In this document: piece by piece, positions 45,178 to 52,507 of the stretch
Layout of the letters: each line of letters starts with the position of its first letter
How positions within the stretch are numbered: position 1 is the stretch's first letter
Assembly: GCA_902784615.1 (NCBI GenBank)
Contig: CACZVN010000018.1
Location: 1 to 64,000, forward strand
Direction of reading: 5' to 3'
From: an uncultured Prevotellaceae bacterium
GTDB taxonomy: Bacteria; Bacteroidota; Bacteroidia; Bacteroidales; Bacteroidaceae
Length of the DNA stretch: 64,000 bases
The notes under the pieces: model-generated
Database searches by the model: none
The model's input: the letters and a program-made list of their open reading frames with translations, nothing else
What the model was told of the DNA's origin: nothing
Position numbers and translations under genes: made by a program

Positions 45178-46437
45178 ATGATTATGAACGAAATTGGATT
45201 ATCACTCGATACCGTATGGATGCTATTGGCAGCCATGTTGGTTTTTTGGATGCAGCCCGGATTTGCGCTGTGTGAAGCAGGTTTTACACGTAGTAAGAAC
45301 ACGGCTAACATCCTGATGAAGAACTTCGTCGATTTTATGTTCGGCTCGTTATTGTTCTTCTTCCTGGGCTTCGGCTTTATGTTTGGAAGCGAAGGCGCTG
45401 GTTTCATTGGCATGCCCAACTGGGGTGACCTCTCTTTCTATAAGGGAGATCTGCCTGTAGAGGGCTTCCTGATTTTCGAGACCGTCTTCTGTGCCACCTC
45501 TGCCACGATCGTCTCTGGTGCAATGGCTGAGCGCACGAAGTTTTCGATGTACCTCGTCTATAGCGCAGTGATCTCATTGTTTATCTATCCCATCGAGGGT
45601 CACTGGACCTGGGGTGGTGGCTGGCTTTGCAACGACGCTGCTGACAGCTTTATGATGAGTACCTTTGGCGATGTGTTCCACGACTTTGCAGGTTCGGCCA
45701 TCGTACATAGCGTAGGTGGTGTGCTGGCACTGATTGGTGCAATGGCATTAGGTCCCCGTATTGGTAAGTATGGTGACGATAAGAAGAGCCGTGCTATTCC
45801 TGGTCACAACCTGGCCATGGCTTCTCTGGGTGTCTTCATTCTCTGGCTGGGATGGTTTGGTTTCAACCCCGGTTCTCAGTTGGCTGCCTCTGGTGAGGTG
45901 AACCGTATTGCCATCTCTCACGTGTTCCTGACCACGAACCTCGCTGCTGCCGCTGGTGGTGTGGCTACGATGTTCCTCACCTGGGCCAAGTATGGCAAGC
46001 CTTCACTCTCTTTGACGCTCAACGGTGTGCTGGCTGGTTTGGTGGGTATCACGGCTGGTTGTGACCTCGTGTCGCCTGTAGGAGCCGTCATCATTGGTCT
46101 CGCCTGTGGTATTGTCCTCGTCTATGCGATCGAGTTCATCGACCATAAGTTGCATATCGACGATCCCGTTGGTGCTTCTAGCGTACATGGTATCTGTGGT
46201 ATCCTTGGTACCCTGATGACTGGTCTGCTCTCTACAAGCAACGGTGCCTTCTATGGTCACGGCTGGGGATTCTTCGGTGCAGAGTGCTTTGGCATCCTCG
46301 TCATCGACCTCTGGGCTGCTGCCTGTGGTTTCGCCCTCTTCTATGGCATCAAGAAACTCCATGGCCTGCGTGTCGATAAGCGCATCGAGGAAGAAGGTCT
46401 GGACGTCTATGAGCACGGAGAAATGTGCTACAACTAA
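45178..46437 (+). CDS. amt: Ammonium transporter
   Basis: 419 residues, 11 membrane helices expected. AmtB signatures are present: WMQPGFALCEAGFTRSKN at the N-terminus, DFAGSAIVHSVGGV with the pore His, and DDPVGASSVHGICGILGTL with the second pore His. A second ATG two codons in (45184) is an equally good start. 40 nt after glnK, the standard glnK-amt pairing in which GlnK plugs the channel when nitrogen is ample. Confidence 0.95.
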   Translation: MIMNEIGLSLDTVWMLLAAMLVFWMQPGFALCEAGFTRSKNTANILMKNFVDFMFGSLLFFFLGFGFMFGSEGAGFIGMPNWGDLSFYKGDLPVEGFLIFETVFCATSATIVSGAMAERTKFSMYLVYSAVISLFIYPIEGHWTWGGGWLCNDAADSFMMSTFGDVFHDFAGSAIVHSVGGVLALIGAMALGPRIGKYGDDKKSRAIPGHNLAMASLGVFILWLGWFGFNPGSQLAASGEVNRIAISHVFLTTNLAAAAGGVATMFLTWAKYGKPSLSLTLNGVLAGLVGITAGCDLVSPVGAVIIGLACGIVLVYAIEFIDHKLHIDDPVGASSVHGICGILGTLMTGLLSTSNGAFYGHGWGFFGAECFGILVIDLWAAACGFALFYGIKKLHGLRVDKRIEEEGLDVYEHGEMCYN

Positions 46438-46478
46438 TACATTGAATATTAGACATTAATCATTAAAGATTGAAAGTT

Positions 46479-47186
46479 ATGAAAAAGATTGTTTTAATGG
46501 CCATGATGATGGCTACAGGATGGAGTGCTATGGCACAGGATACAGTAGAGACAACGGTGGCTGCCGACTTTGTAAATCAGTATATCTGGCGTGGTCAGGA
46601 TTTAGGAAATACGGCCATACAGCCTACGCTTGGCGTTGCCTATAAGGGCTTGTCGCTGACGGCCTGGGGCAGTGTAGGAGTGACTGAAGCCAGCGATACG
46701 AAGGAGTTCGACCTGACACTGGCTTACACCGCTGGAGGTTTCAATATTGGCATCACGGACTACTGGTTCAACCAGAATGGTCTTGATCCGGATGGTCGTT
46801 ACTTCAAGTACGATGCCCATGGTACGAACCATGTCTTCGAGGCTAATATTGGCTACGACTTTGGTTTCGCCTCGCTACAGGCCTATACCAACTTCGCTGG
46901 CAACGATGGTTTCAACAAGGATGGCAAGCGCGCCTATAGCACCTACGTGGAGTTGGCAGCACCCTTCAAACTCGCTACTGTCGATTGGACAGCCTCTCTG
47001 GGTGTTGTACCTTTCTACACCAGTTTCTATGGAACGGAGGGCTTCGCTGTGACCAACCTCGCCCTGAAGGCTACGAAGGACATTGCGATCACGGATAAGT
47101 TCTCGCTGCCTGTCTTTGCAGGCGTCGTCGGTAACCCGTGCTCACAGAAAGCCTACCTCGTCTTCGGCTTCACACTGCAGCCGTAA
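46479..47186 (+). CDS. Outer-membrane beta-barrel protein of the glnK-amt operon
   Basis: 235 residues from the ATG at 46479; the TTG at 46470 was rejected. Signal peptide ends in AMAQ. The remainder alternates strands (FVNQYIWRGQDLGNTAIQPTLGVAYKGLSLTAWGS), similar to TorF-type putative porins, and closes with FGFTLQP. Starts 41 nt after amt with a terminator behind it, so it belongs to the nitrogen operon. A plausible role is outer-membrane passage of ammonium or small nitrogen compounds (inference). Confidence 0.72.
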   Translation: MKKIVLMAMMMATGWSAMAQDTVETTVAADFVNQYIWRGQDLGNTAIQPTLGVAYKGLSLTAWGSVGVTEASDTKEFDLTLAYTAGGFNIGITDYWFNQNGLDPDGRYFKYDAHGTNHVFEANIGYDFGFASLQAYTNFAGNDGFNKDGKRAYSTYVELAAPFKLATVDWTASLGVVPFYTSFYGTEGFAVTNLALKATKDIAITDKFSLPVFAGVVGNPCSQKAYLVFGFTLQP

Positions 47187-47205
47187 GTAAGGTGATATAA
47201 CAAGA

Positions 47206-47250
47206 GAAGGGGGAACCTCGCGTGACGCGGAGTTCCCCCTTCATCTTTTT
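47206..47250. terminator. Terminator after the glnK-amt-porin operon
   Basis: 17-bp stem (GAAGGGGGAAC arm) with a small internal mismatch and TGA loop, then ATCTTTTT. Ten nt from the stop of the convergent membrane-protein gene. Confidence 0.88.
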
Positions 47251-47259
47251 GGGAAGAAT

Positions 47260-47865
47260 TTATTCTTTTGTCAGGTCTTCGATCTGGTCGATGATGTCCT
47301 GATACTCGCGTTGGGTCTTGAAGTGCATCTTGATGCCGCAGATGGCGCCGATGATACCACCAATGCATCCACCCCAGAAGAATCCGTTGTTATAATCACC
47401 TCCCTGAATCTGATAGATCTCATAGACGAACCAGCAGAACCATAGGATCACAGCGGGAATCCCAAACATCAGCCAGTTGGCTTCAAACTTCTTGGCGCTG
47501 GCCACTTTCCTGCGTGCCTCAATGAGGTTGTGGCTCATCAGTCCTGGGTCGCTGATCTTACGGCTGGTGTAGAAGGTGGCTGCTCCGCATACCAGCATGA
47601 AGATGCTTGTGCCAATCCAGAAGGCAAGTGAGAGGTGGCACAGTACCACAAAGCACCAGTAGCCATAGGGTATCATCAGCACGCAGAGGGCCATGATGAT
47701 GTTGTAGCGATGGTTGATCTTGTTGACCTGGTTCCGCATCGAACGGCGCATGAGGTGGTCGTTCACGATTTCCTGTTCGCCCAGTTTCTTCTTCAGGGTG
47801 TTCAACTGCTGGCGCATATCCTCAAACTGGGTCTCGTTCATGTTGTTTTCAAATTCGTTGTTCAT
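47260..47865 (-). CDS. Membrane protein of unknown function, cotranscribed with ECF sigma
   Basis: 201 residues. Residues 1-50 are charged and helical, possibly coiled coil (ETQFEDMRQQLNTLKKKLGEQE). Four hydrophobic segments follow at about 57-72, 77-98, 130-147 and 158-175, then a charged tail. I do not recognise the family. It begins 12 nt after the sigma gene, the position where an anti-sigma factor is usually found, but no zinc-finger or FecR-type domain is visible. It could be a membrane anti-sigma or simply a target gene. Confidence 0.6.
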   Translation of the reverse strand: MNNEFENNMNETQFEDMRQQLNTLKKKLGEQEIVNDHLMRRSMRNQVNKINHRYNIIMALCVLMIPYGYWCFVVLCHLSLAFWIGTSIFMLVCGAATFYTSRKISDPGLMSHNLIEARRKVASAKKFEANWLMFGIPAVILWFCWFVYEIYQIQGGDYNNGFFWGGCIGGIIGAICGIKMHFKTQREYQDIIDQIEDLTKE

Positions 47866-47877
47866 AATGGGTAAGTT

Positions 47878-48315
47878 TTAATCGTTAGACATGTTCTTTA
47901 ATTGCTCTCTGATTCTGAACAGGCGGACGCTGACGTTCTTGGCAGTGATACCCACGATCTGTCCGATTTCCTCGTAGGGGAGGTTCTCGAGCCAGAGCAG
48001 GACGATTGCGCGGTCGAAAGGCTGCAACTTGGAGATACGCTTGTGGAGCATATCGACCTGCTTGGTGTCCTCGTCGCGGTCTTCAAAGAGGTTGATGTCC
48101 ATCGTGAGCCGGACTTCTGCAGCGCGCTTCTTCTTTCTGTCGAGAGAGATACAGGTGTTGAGGGCGACGCGGTAGATCCACGTCCTGATGTCACTGCGAT
48201 GTTCGAAGCTGTCGAAACCCTTCCAAAGATTGACTAGTACCTCCTGGAACAGGTCGTTCACCTCGTCGGCATCCTGCGAGAACATGTAGCACACGGTGTA
48301 GATGGTGCTCCCCAT
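47878..48315 (-). CDS. ECF-type sigma factor, short N-terminus
   Basis: 145 residues from the ATG at 48315. Region 2 (IYTVCYMFSQDADEVNDLFQEVLVNLWKGFDSF, RTWIYRVALNTCIS) and region 4 (LPYEEIGQIVGITAKNVSVRLFRIREQL) are both clear. Relatives usually have about 15 more residues before IYTVCYMF. Here an in-frame TAG lies 9 codons upstream of the ATG, and a -7 box (TAACTTTG, 48325-48332) ends only 9 nt before the ATG, so the message may be almost leaderless. The downstream membrane gene may be its partner. Confidence 0.85.
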   Translation of the reverse strand: MGSTIYTVCYMFSQDADEVNDLFQEVLVNLWKGFDSFEHRSDIRTWIYRVALNTCISLDRKKKRAAEVRLTMDINLFEDRDEDTKQVDMLHKRISKLQPFDRAIVLLWLENLPYEEIGQIVGITAKNVSVRLFRIREQLKNMSND

Positions 48316-48324
48316 TAGACGCAG

Positions 48325-48332
48325 CAAAGTTA
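48325..48332 (-). promoter_or_regulatory. Promoter-like -7 box of the ECF sigma gene
   Basis: TAACTTTG on the minus strand, ending 9 nt before the start codon. No convincing -33 element. Confidence 0.4.
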
Positions 48333-48454
48333 CGAAAAACTACACGAAAAACTAATTTTTTGAAATAATTATTTTCTGCCACGAATAGTGTCTTATCCTT
48401 GTCTGCACATTTTTCACCCTATGTGCATGTATTTATGAAAAATCCCCCAAAATA

Positions 48455-48486
48455 TTTGGAACGTATTGTTTATTTTCCTATCTTTG
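48455..48486 (+). promoter_or_regulatory. Promoter of the tRNA-like transcript (TTTG-N20-TATCTTTG)
   Basis: TTTG at 48455-48458 and TATCTTTG at 48479-48486, exactly 20 nt apart. Predicted start at about 48491-48494, the first bases of the tRNA-like fold. Confidence 0.75.
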
Positions 48487-48490
48487 CACC

Positions 48491-48567
48491 GGATTGATGG
48501 TCGCACGGGAGCGGGGCACCTCTCTTTTGAGAGCTGTATATCGGAGGTTCGAGTCCTACCCAATCCA
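48491..48567 (+). ncRNA. tRNA-like small RNA or degenerate tRNA
   Basis: The ends pair as an acceptor stem (GGATTG with CAATCC, then an unpaired A). A D-arm-like hairpin TCGC-ACGGGA-GCGG and a T-arm with loop TTCGAGT (4 of 5 stem pairs) are present. The middle hairpin is CTCTC-TTTT-GAGAG, a 4-nt loop instead of the 7-nt anticodon loop, and no alternative pairing gives a good 5-bp/7-nt anticodon arm. So it is not a normal tRNA, yet it has its own promoter and terminator. Could be a decayed tRNA, a tRNA-mimic regulatory RNA, or a tRNA with sequence errors. Confidence 0.5.
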
Positions 48568-48569
48568 CT

Positions 48570-48597
48570 TAGAGGCAGCAATGCCTCTATTTTATTT
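48570..48597 (+). terminator. Terminator of the tRNA-like transcript
   Basis: 8-bp stem TAGAGGCA/TGCCTCTA closed by a GCAA tetraloop, then TTTTATTTG. Starts 3 nt after the tRNA-like 3' end. Confidence 0.85.
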
Positions 48598-48784
48598 GTC
48601 TGTATTGTGGGCTTTCCATCTTCGTCGCTTCTACAACTCCTATTGATTTTAGCAGATTGTATGTCCTACCATTGCTTTTAAAGTTAGGATGTATACACAT
48701 AGTATTGTATTTTGGTTACTATTCGCCTGCAAAGATAGACATTTCCCACTAAACCACCAAATCTTCACGCCATTATTTTACTTC

Positions 48785-48819
48785 AGGGGCACACTGGGGC
48801 CTGGCCTCGTTGTGCCCCT
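48785..48819. repeat. Inverted repeat AGGGGCACA
   Basis: AGGGGCACA (48785-48793) and TGTGCCCCT (48811-48819) are exact complements around a 17-nt GC-rich spacer. Part of the geneless stretch 48600-49160. Confidence 0.65.
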
Positions 48820-48837
48820 AAGAAATATTGAAAAATA

Positions 48838-48937
48838 GGGTGTAACGGGTGTAACAACCCTTTGTACATCGGCATGTGCACCCTCAAAAAGAGGGTGCAA
48901 CCCCTGTGTTTATCGGCATTGTTACACCCTTACACCC
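48838..48937. repeat. Nested inverted repeats with GGGTGTAAC units
   Basis: Outer arms 48838-48857 (two GGGTGTAAC units) and 48919-48937 are complementary apart from one missing base. The inner hairpin TGCACCCTC-AAAAA-GAGGGTGCA (48877-48899) is perfect. ATCGGCAT occurs directly repeated on both sides of it. No convincing protein is encoded; a 79-codon open frame here has no recognisable features. Confidence 0.7.
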
Positions 48938-49030
48938 TCAAACACGAAAAAATGTGTCTCACAGAGTTTTTTTGTTCATTTATCTACGGCGCCACAACAT
49001 CGAAGCCACGAAATTTCAGGGGGAAGTTAC

Positions 49031-49067
49031 GGATTGAAAGCAGAGCGGGCTCGAATACTTACAATCT
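49031..49067. promoter_or_regulatory. Nitrogen-operator candidate at asnB
   Basis: GGATTGAAAG (7 of 10), 17-nt spacer, CTTACAATCT (9 of 10). Arm centres are 108 and 135 nt upstream of the asnB -7 box centre, about 33 nt further than at glnN, gltB and dapL. Confidence 0.55.
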
Positions 49068-49166
49068 GTTTGTAATTATCCTGCTTTTGGCAACAAAATG
49101 ATAGTTGAGCCTAAAAAGTTTCTGCAAAATGTATTGATTCTGTATGTTTATTCTTTCAAATTGTTG

Positions 49167-49174
49167 TAATTTTG
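49167..49174 (+). promoter_or_regulatory. asnB operon promoter -7 box
   Basis: TAATTTTG, 41 nt before the asnB ATG. It lies downstream of the alternative upstream start (49144), which rules that start out. Confidence 0.65.
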
Positions 49175-49215
49175 CAAACGAAAACTATCATTGTGACAAC
49201 CAAAAGAAGAAAGAT

Positions 49216-50880
49216 ATGTGTGGAATCGTAGGAATATTCAACGTCAAGCAGCAGACAAGTGAGCTGCGACAGAAGGCTTTGCGCATGAGTCAGAAGATCC
49301 GCCATCGCGGACCAGACTGGAGTGGTATCTATTGTGGAGGCTCTGCCATCCTCGCCCACGAGCGACTGAGCATCGTGGATCCGGAGAGTGGGGGACAGCC
49401 GCTGTTCTCGCCTGACCGCAAGCAGATCCTGGCCGTGAATGGTGAGATATACAACCATCAGGAGATCCGCAGGCGGTTTGCTGGACAGTATGAGTTTCAG
49501 ACGGGTTCCGACTGTGAGGTGATCCTCGCGCTCTATCGTGAGAAGGGCATCGACTTCCTGGAGGATCTGAGCGGTATCTTCGCCTTTGCCCTCTATGACG
49601 AGGAGCGCGACGAGTTCCTGATTGCGCGCGATCCCATTGGTGTGATACCTCTTTATATAGGTTACGACAGCGACGGCACCGTCTATGTGGCCTCAGAACT
49701 GAAGGCCCTCGAAGGACAGTGCGAGCGCTATGAGCCCTTCATGCCTGGCCATTACTACTGGAGTGTGTCGCCAGGGCAGAAGTGGTACTATCGTCGCGAC
49801 TGGATGCAGTATGATGCCGTGAAGGACAACCCCTCCAGTGTCACCGCCATCCGTGAGTCGCTGACGGCAGCCGTGAAGCGCCAACTGATGTCTGACGTGC
49901 CCTACGGTGTGCTGCTCTCTGGCGGTCTCGACTCCTCCGTGATCTCTGCCATCGCTGAGAAATTCTCTGAGCACCGTATCGAGGACGACTCGCAGACCCG
50001 TGCCTACTGGCCCCGCCTGCACTCCTTCGCCGTAGGTCTGAAGGGCGCGCCCGATCTCGCCAAGGCGAAGATGGTGGCCGACCATATCGGTACCGTCCAT
50101 CACGAGATCAACTACACCATCCAGGAGGGCCTCGACGCCATCCGTGACGTGATCTACTATATCGAGACCTACGATGTGACCACCGTGCGTGCCTCGACGC
50201 CCATGTACCTGTTGGCGAGGGTCATCAAGTCGATGGGTATCAAGATGGTGCTCAGTGGAGAGGGAGCCGATGAGATCTTTGGCGGCTACCTCTATTTCCA
50301 CAAGGCTCCTGATGCCAAGGCCTTCCACGAGGAGACGGTGCGCAAACTCTCGAAACTCTATCTCTACGACTGTCTGCGTGCCAACAAGAGTCTTTCGGCC
50401 TGGGGCGTGGAGGGGCGCGTGCCCTTCCTCGACAAGGAATTCCTCGATGTGGCCATGCGCACCAATCCTGAGGCGAAAATGTGCCCGGGTACCACGATGG
50501 AGAAGAAGATCGTGCGCGAGGCCTTCGCCGATATGCTGCCTGAGGCAGTGGCCTGGCGACAGAAGGAGCAGTTCAGCGATGGTGTGGGCTACTCATGGAT
50601 CGACACCCTGAAGCAGATCACCTCCGAGGCTGTCAGCGACGAGCAGATGGCACATGCTGCAGAGCGCTTCCCCATCAACCCGCCCAAGAACAAGGAGGAA
50701 TATTACTATCGTTCGATCTTCGCAGAGCACTTCCCCTCGGACTCAGCCGCTAAGAGCGTGCCCAGTGAGGCGAGCGTGGCCTGCAGTACGGCCATCGCCC
50801 TCGAGTGGGATGCCGCCTTCAAGGGGATGAACGACCCCAGCGGACGAGCCGTCAAAGGCGTACATGAACAGGCATATTAA
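49216..50880 (+). CDS. asnB: Asparagine synthetase B (glutamine-hydrolysing)
   Basis: 554 residues from the ATG at 49216, with Cys2 as the amidotransferase nucleophile (MCGIVGIF). A purine-rich AAGAAGAAAGA lies just before the start. N-terminal class II amidotransferase (ILAVNGEIYNH, RIxRDPIGVIPLY-type region) and C-terminal synthetase with the ATP loop LLSGGLDSSVISAI and SGEGADEIFGGY. Length equals E. coli AsnB. Head of an operon with pyrG (10-nt gap) and an amidophosphoribosyltransferase, all glutamine users. Confidence 0.96.
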   Translation: MCGIVGIFNVKQQTSELRQKALRMSQKIRHRGPDWSGIYCGGSAILAHERLSIVDPESGGQPLFSPDRKQILAVNGEIYNHQEIRRRFAGQYEFQTGSDCEVILALYREKGIDFLEDLSGIFAFALYDEERDEFLIARDPIGVIPLYIGYDSDGTVYVASELKALEGQCERYEPFMPGHYYWSVSPGQKWYYRRDWMQYDAVKDNPSSVTAIRESLTAAVKRQLMSDVPYGVLLSGGLDSSVISAIAEKFSEHRIEDDSQTRAYWPRLHSFAVGLKGAPDLAKAKMVADHIGTVHHEINYTIQEGLDAIRDVIYYIETYDVTTVRASTPMYLLARVIKSMGIKMVLSGEGADEIFGGYLYFHKAPDAKAFHEETVRKLSKLYLYDCLRANKSLSAWGVEGRVPFLDKEFLDVAMRTNPEAKMCPGTTMEKKIVREAFADMLPEAVAWRQKEQFSDGVGYSWIDTLKQITSEAVSDEQMAHAAERFPINPPKNKEEYYYRSIFAEHFPSDSAAKSVPSEASVACSTAIALEWDAAFKGMNDPSGRAVKGVHEQAY

Positions 50881-50890
50881 AACCAACTAT

Positions 50891-52507
50891 ATGGAAACTA
50901 AATACATTTTCGTTACGGGCGGTGTGGTCTCTTCATTGGGTAAGGGCATCATTTCCGCCAGCATCGGTAAGTTGCTGCAGGCACGTGGCTATAAAGTCAC
51001 CATCCAGAAGTTCGACCCGTATATCAACATCGACCCAGGTACGCTGAACCCCTACGAGCATGGTGAGTGCTACGTGACGGTCGATGGCATGGAGACAGAC
51101 CTGGACTTGGGCCACTACGAGCGTTTTACGGGTATTCACACTACACGAAACAATAGTATTACCACGGGTCGCATCTATAAGACGGTCATCGACCGTGAGC
51201 GCCATGGCGACTATCTGGGCAAGACCATCCAGGTGGTGCCCCATATCACGGATGAGATCAAAAGGCGCATGCTGCGCGAAGAGGAGAAGGACGAAGAACT
51301 CGACTTCGTGATCACGGAGGTGGGAGGCACCATCGGCGACATCGAGAGTGCACCGTTCATGGAGGCCATCCGTCAGTTGCGCTGGCAACTGGGTCGTAAT
51401 GCCGTCTGCGTGCATCTGACCTACGTGCCCTATCTGAAGGCTGCTGACGAACTGAAGACGAAGCCCACACAGCACAGCGTGAAGGAACTGCAGTCGATGG
51501 GTATCCAGCCCGATATCCTCGTATTGCGCACAGAGCGTCATCTCGACGACCACGTAAGAATGAAGGTGGCTTCGTTCTGTAACGTCGATCTGGAGTGCGT
51601 CGTCCAGAGCGAGGACATGCCCAGCATCTACGAGGTGCCAGTGAACATGCAGCACCAGGGGCTCGACGCCGCCATCATGCGTAAGATAGGCATCCCCGTC
51701 GGAGAGACACCCGCCATGAAGCCCTGGCATGAGTTCCTTGCCAAACAGCGTAATGCCAAGCGCGAAGTACATATCGGACTGGTGGGTAAGTACAACCTGC
51801 AGGATGCCTATAAGAGTATCCGCGAGAGTCTGAACCTGGCAGGTATCTACAACGATGTGAAGGCCAAGTTGCACTTTGTGAACAGCGAGGAGATCACCAG
51901 CCAGAACGTGGCGGAGAAACTCGAGGGCCTGCAGGGCGTGGTCATCTGCCCGGGCTTCGGCCAGCGTGGCATAGAAGGCAAGATCATCGCTGCGGAATAC
52001 ACCCGTACCAAGGATATCCCCACCTTCGGCATCTGTCTGGGTATGCAGATGATGGTCATCGAATTTGCCCGTAACGTGCTGGGCTATAAGGACGCGAACA
52101 GTTGTGAGATGGATCCCAAGACGCCCCATAACGTCATCGACCTCATGGAGGAGCAGAAGAATGTCACGCAGATGGGTGGAACGATGCGTCTGGGTGCCTA
52201 TGACTGTGAGATACAGGAGAACAGTCGTGCCTGGCTGGCCTATGGGGAGCAGACCTTGGTACGCGAGCGCCATCGTCACCGCTACGAGTTCAATAATGCC
52301 TATCAGGATGAATACGAGTTTGGTGGCATGAAGTGCGTGGGCATCAATCCCGCTGCCGATCTGGTGGAGATCGTCGAGATCCCAGAGAAGCGCTGGTATA
52401 TAGGCACGCAGTTCCATCCGGAATACTCTTCGACGGTGCTCCATCCCCATCCGTTGTTCATGGACTTTATCAAAGCATGCATCAAGTATGGAACAGCTGA
52501 AGCATGA
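50891..52507 (+). CDS. pyrG: CTP synthase
   Basis: 538 residues from METKYIFVTGGVVSSLGKG. Makes CTP from UTP, ATP and glutamine. The synthetase domain has SSLGKGIISASIGKLL and DPYINIDPGTLNPYEHGE. The class I amidotransferase domain has ICLGMQMMVIEFAR (Cys nucleophile) and FHPEYSS (His, Glu). The last 20 nt overlap the next gene, which implies translational coupling. Confidence 0.97.
   Translation: METKYIFVTGGVVSSLGKGIISASIGKLLQARGYKVTIQKFDPYINIDPGTLNPYEHGECYVTVDGMETDLDLGHYERFTGIHTTRNNSITTGRIYKTVIDRERHGDYLGKTIQVVPHITDEIKRRMLREEEKDEELDFVITEVGGTIGDIESAPFMEAIRQLRWQLGRNAVCVHLTYVPYLKAADELKTKPTQHSVKELQSMGIQPDILVLRTERHLDDHVRMKVASFCNVDLECVVQSEDMPSIYEVPVNMQHQGLDAAIMRKIGIPVGETPAMKPWHEFLAKQRNAKREVHIGLVGKYNLQDAYKSIRESLNLAGIYNDVKAKLHFVNSEEITSQNVAEKLEGLQGVVICPGFGQRGIEGKIIAAEYTRTKDIPTFGICLGMQMMVIEFARNVLGYKDANSCEMDPKTPHNVIDLMEEQKNVTQMGGTMRLGAYDCEIQENSRAWLAYGEQTLVRERHRHRYEFNNAYQDEYEFGGMKCVGINPAADLVEIVEIPEKRWYIGTQFHPEYSSTVLHPHPLFMDFIKACIKYGTAEA

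Noticed and set aside
48491-48567. Normal tRNA-Lys (CTT or TTT anticodon)
   Set aside because: No register gives a 5-bp stem with a 7-nt loop; the best reading has a 4-nt loop, so only a tRNA-like label is justified.
48862-49101. 79-codon open frame in the sigma-asnB gap
   Set aside because: It runs through the inverted-repeat nest and the asnB operator, with no signal, domain or plausible ribosome-binding context.
50933-52450. 505-codon open frame antisense to pyrG, and other long antisense frames (e.g. 28003-29079, 34338-35072)
   Set aside because: They lie fully opposite well-identified genes, have no recognisable motifs, and show the skewed composition typical of codon-bias shadows.
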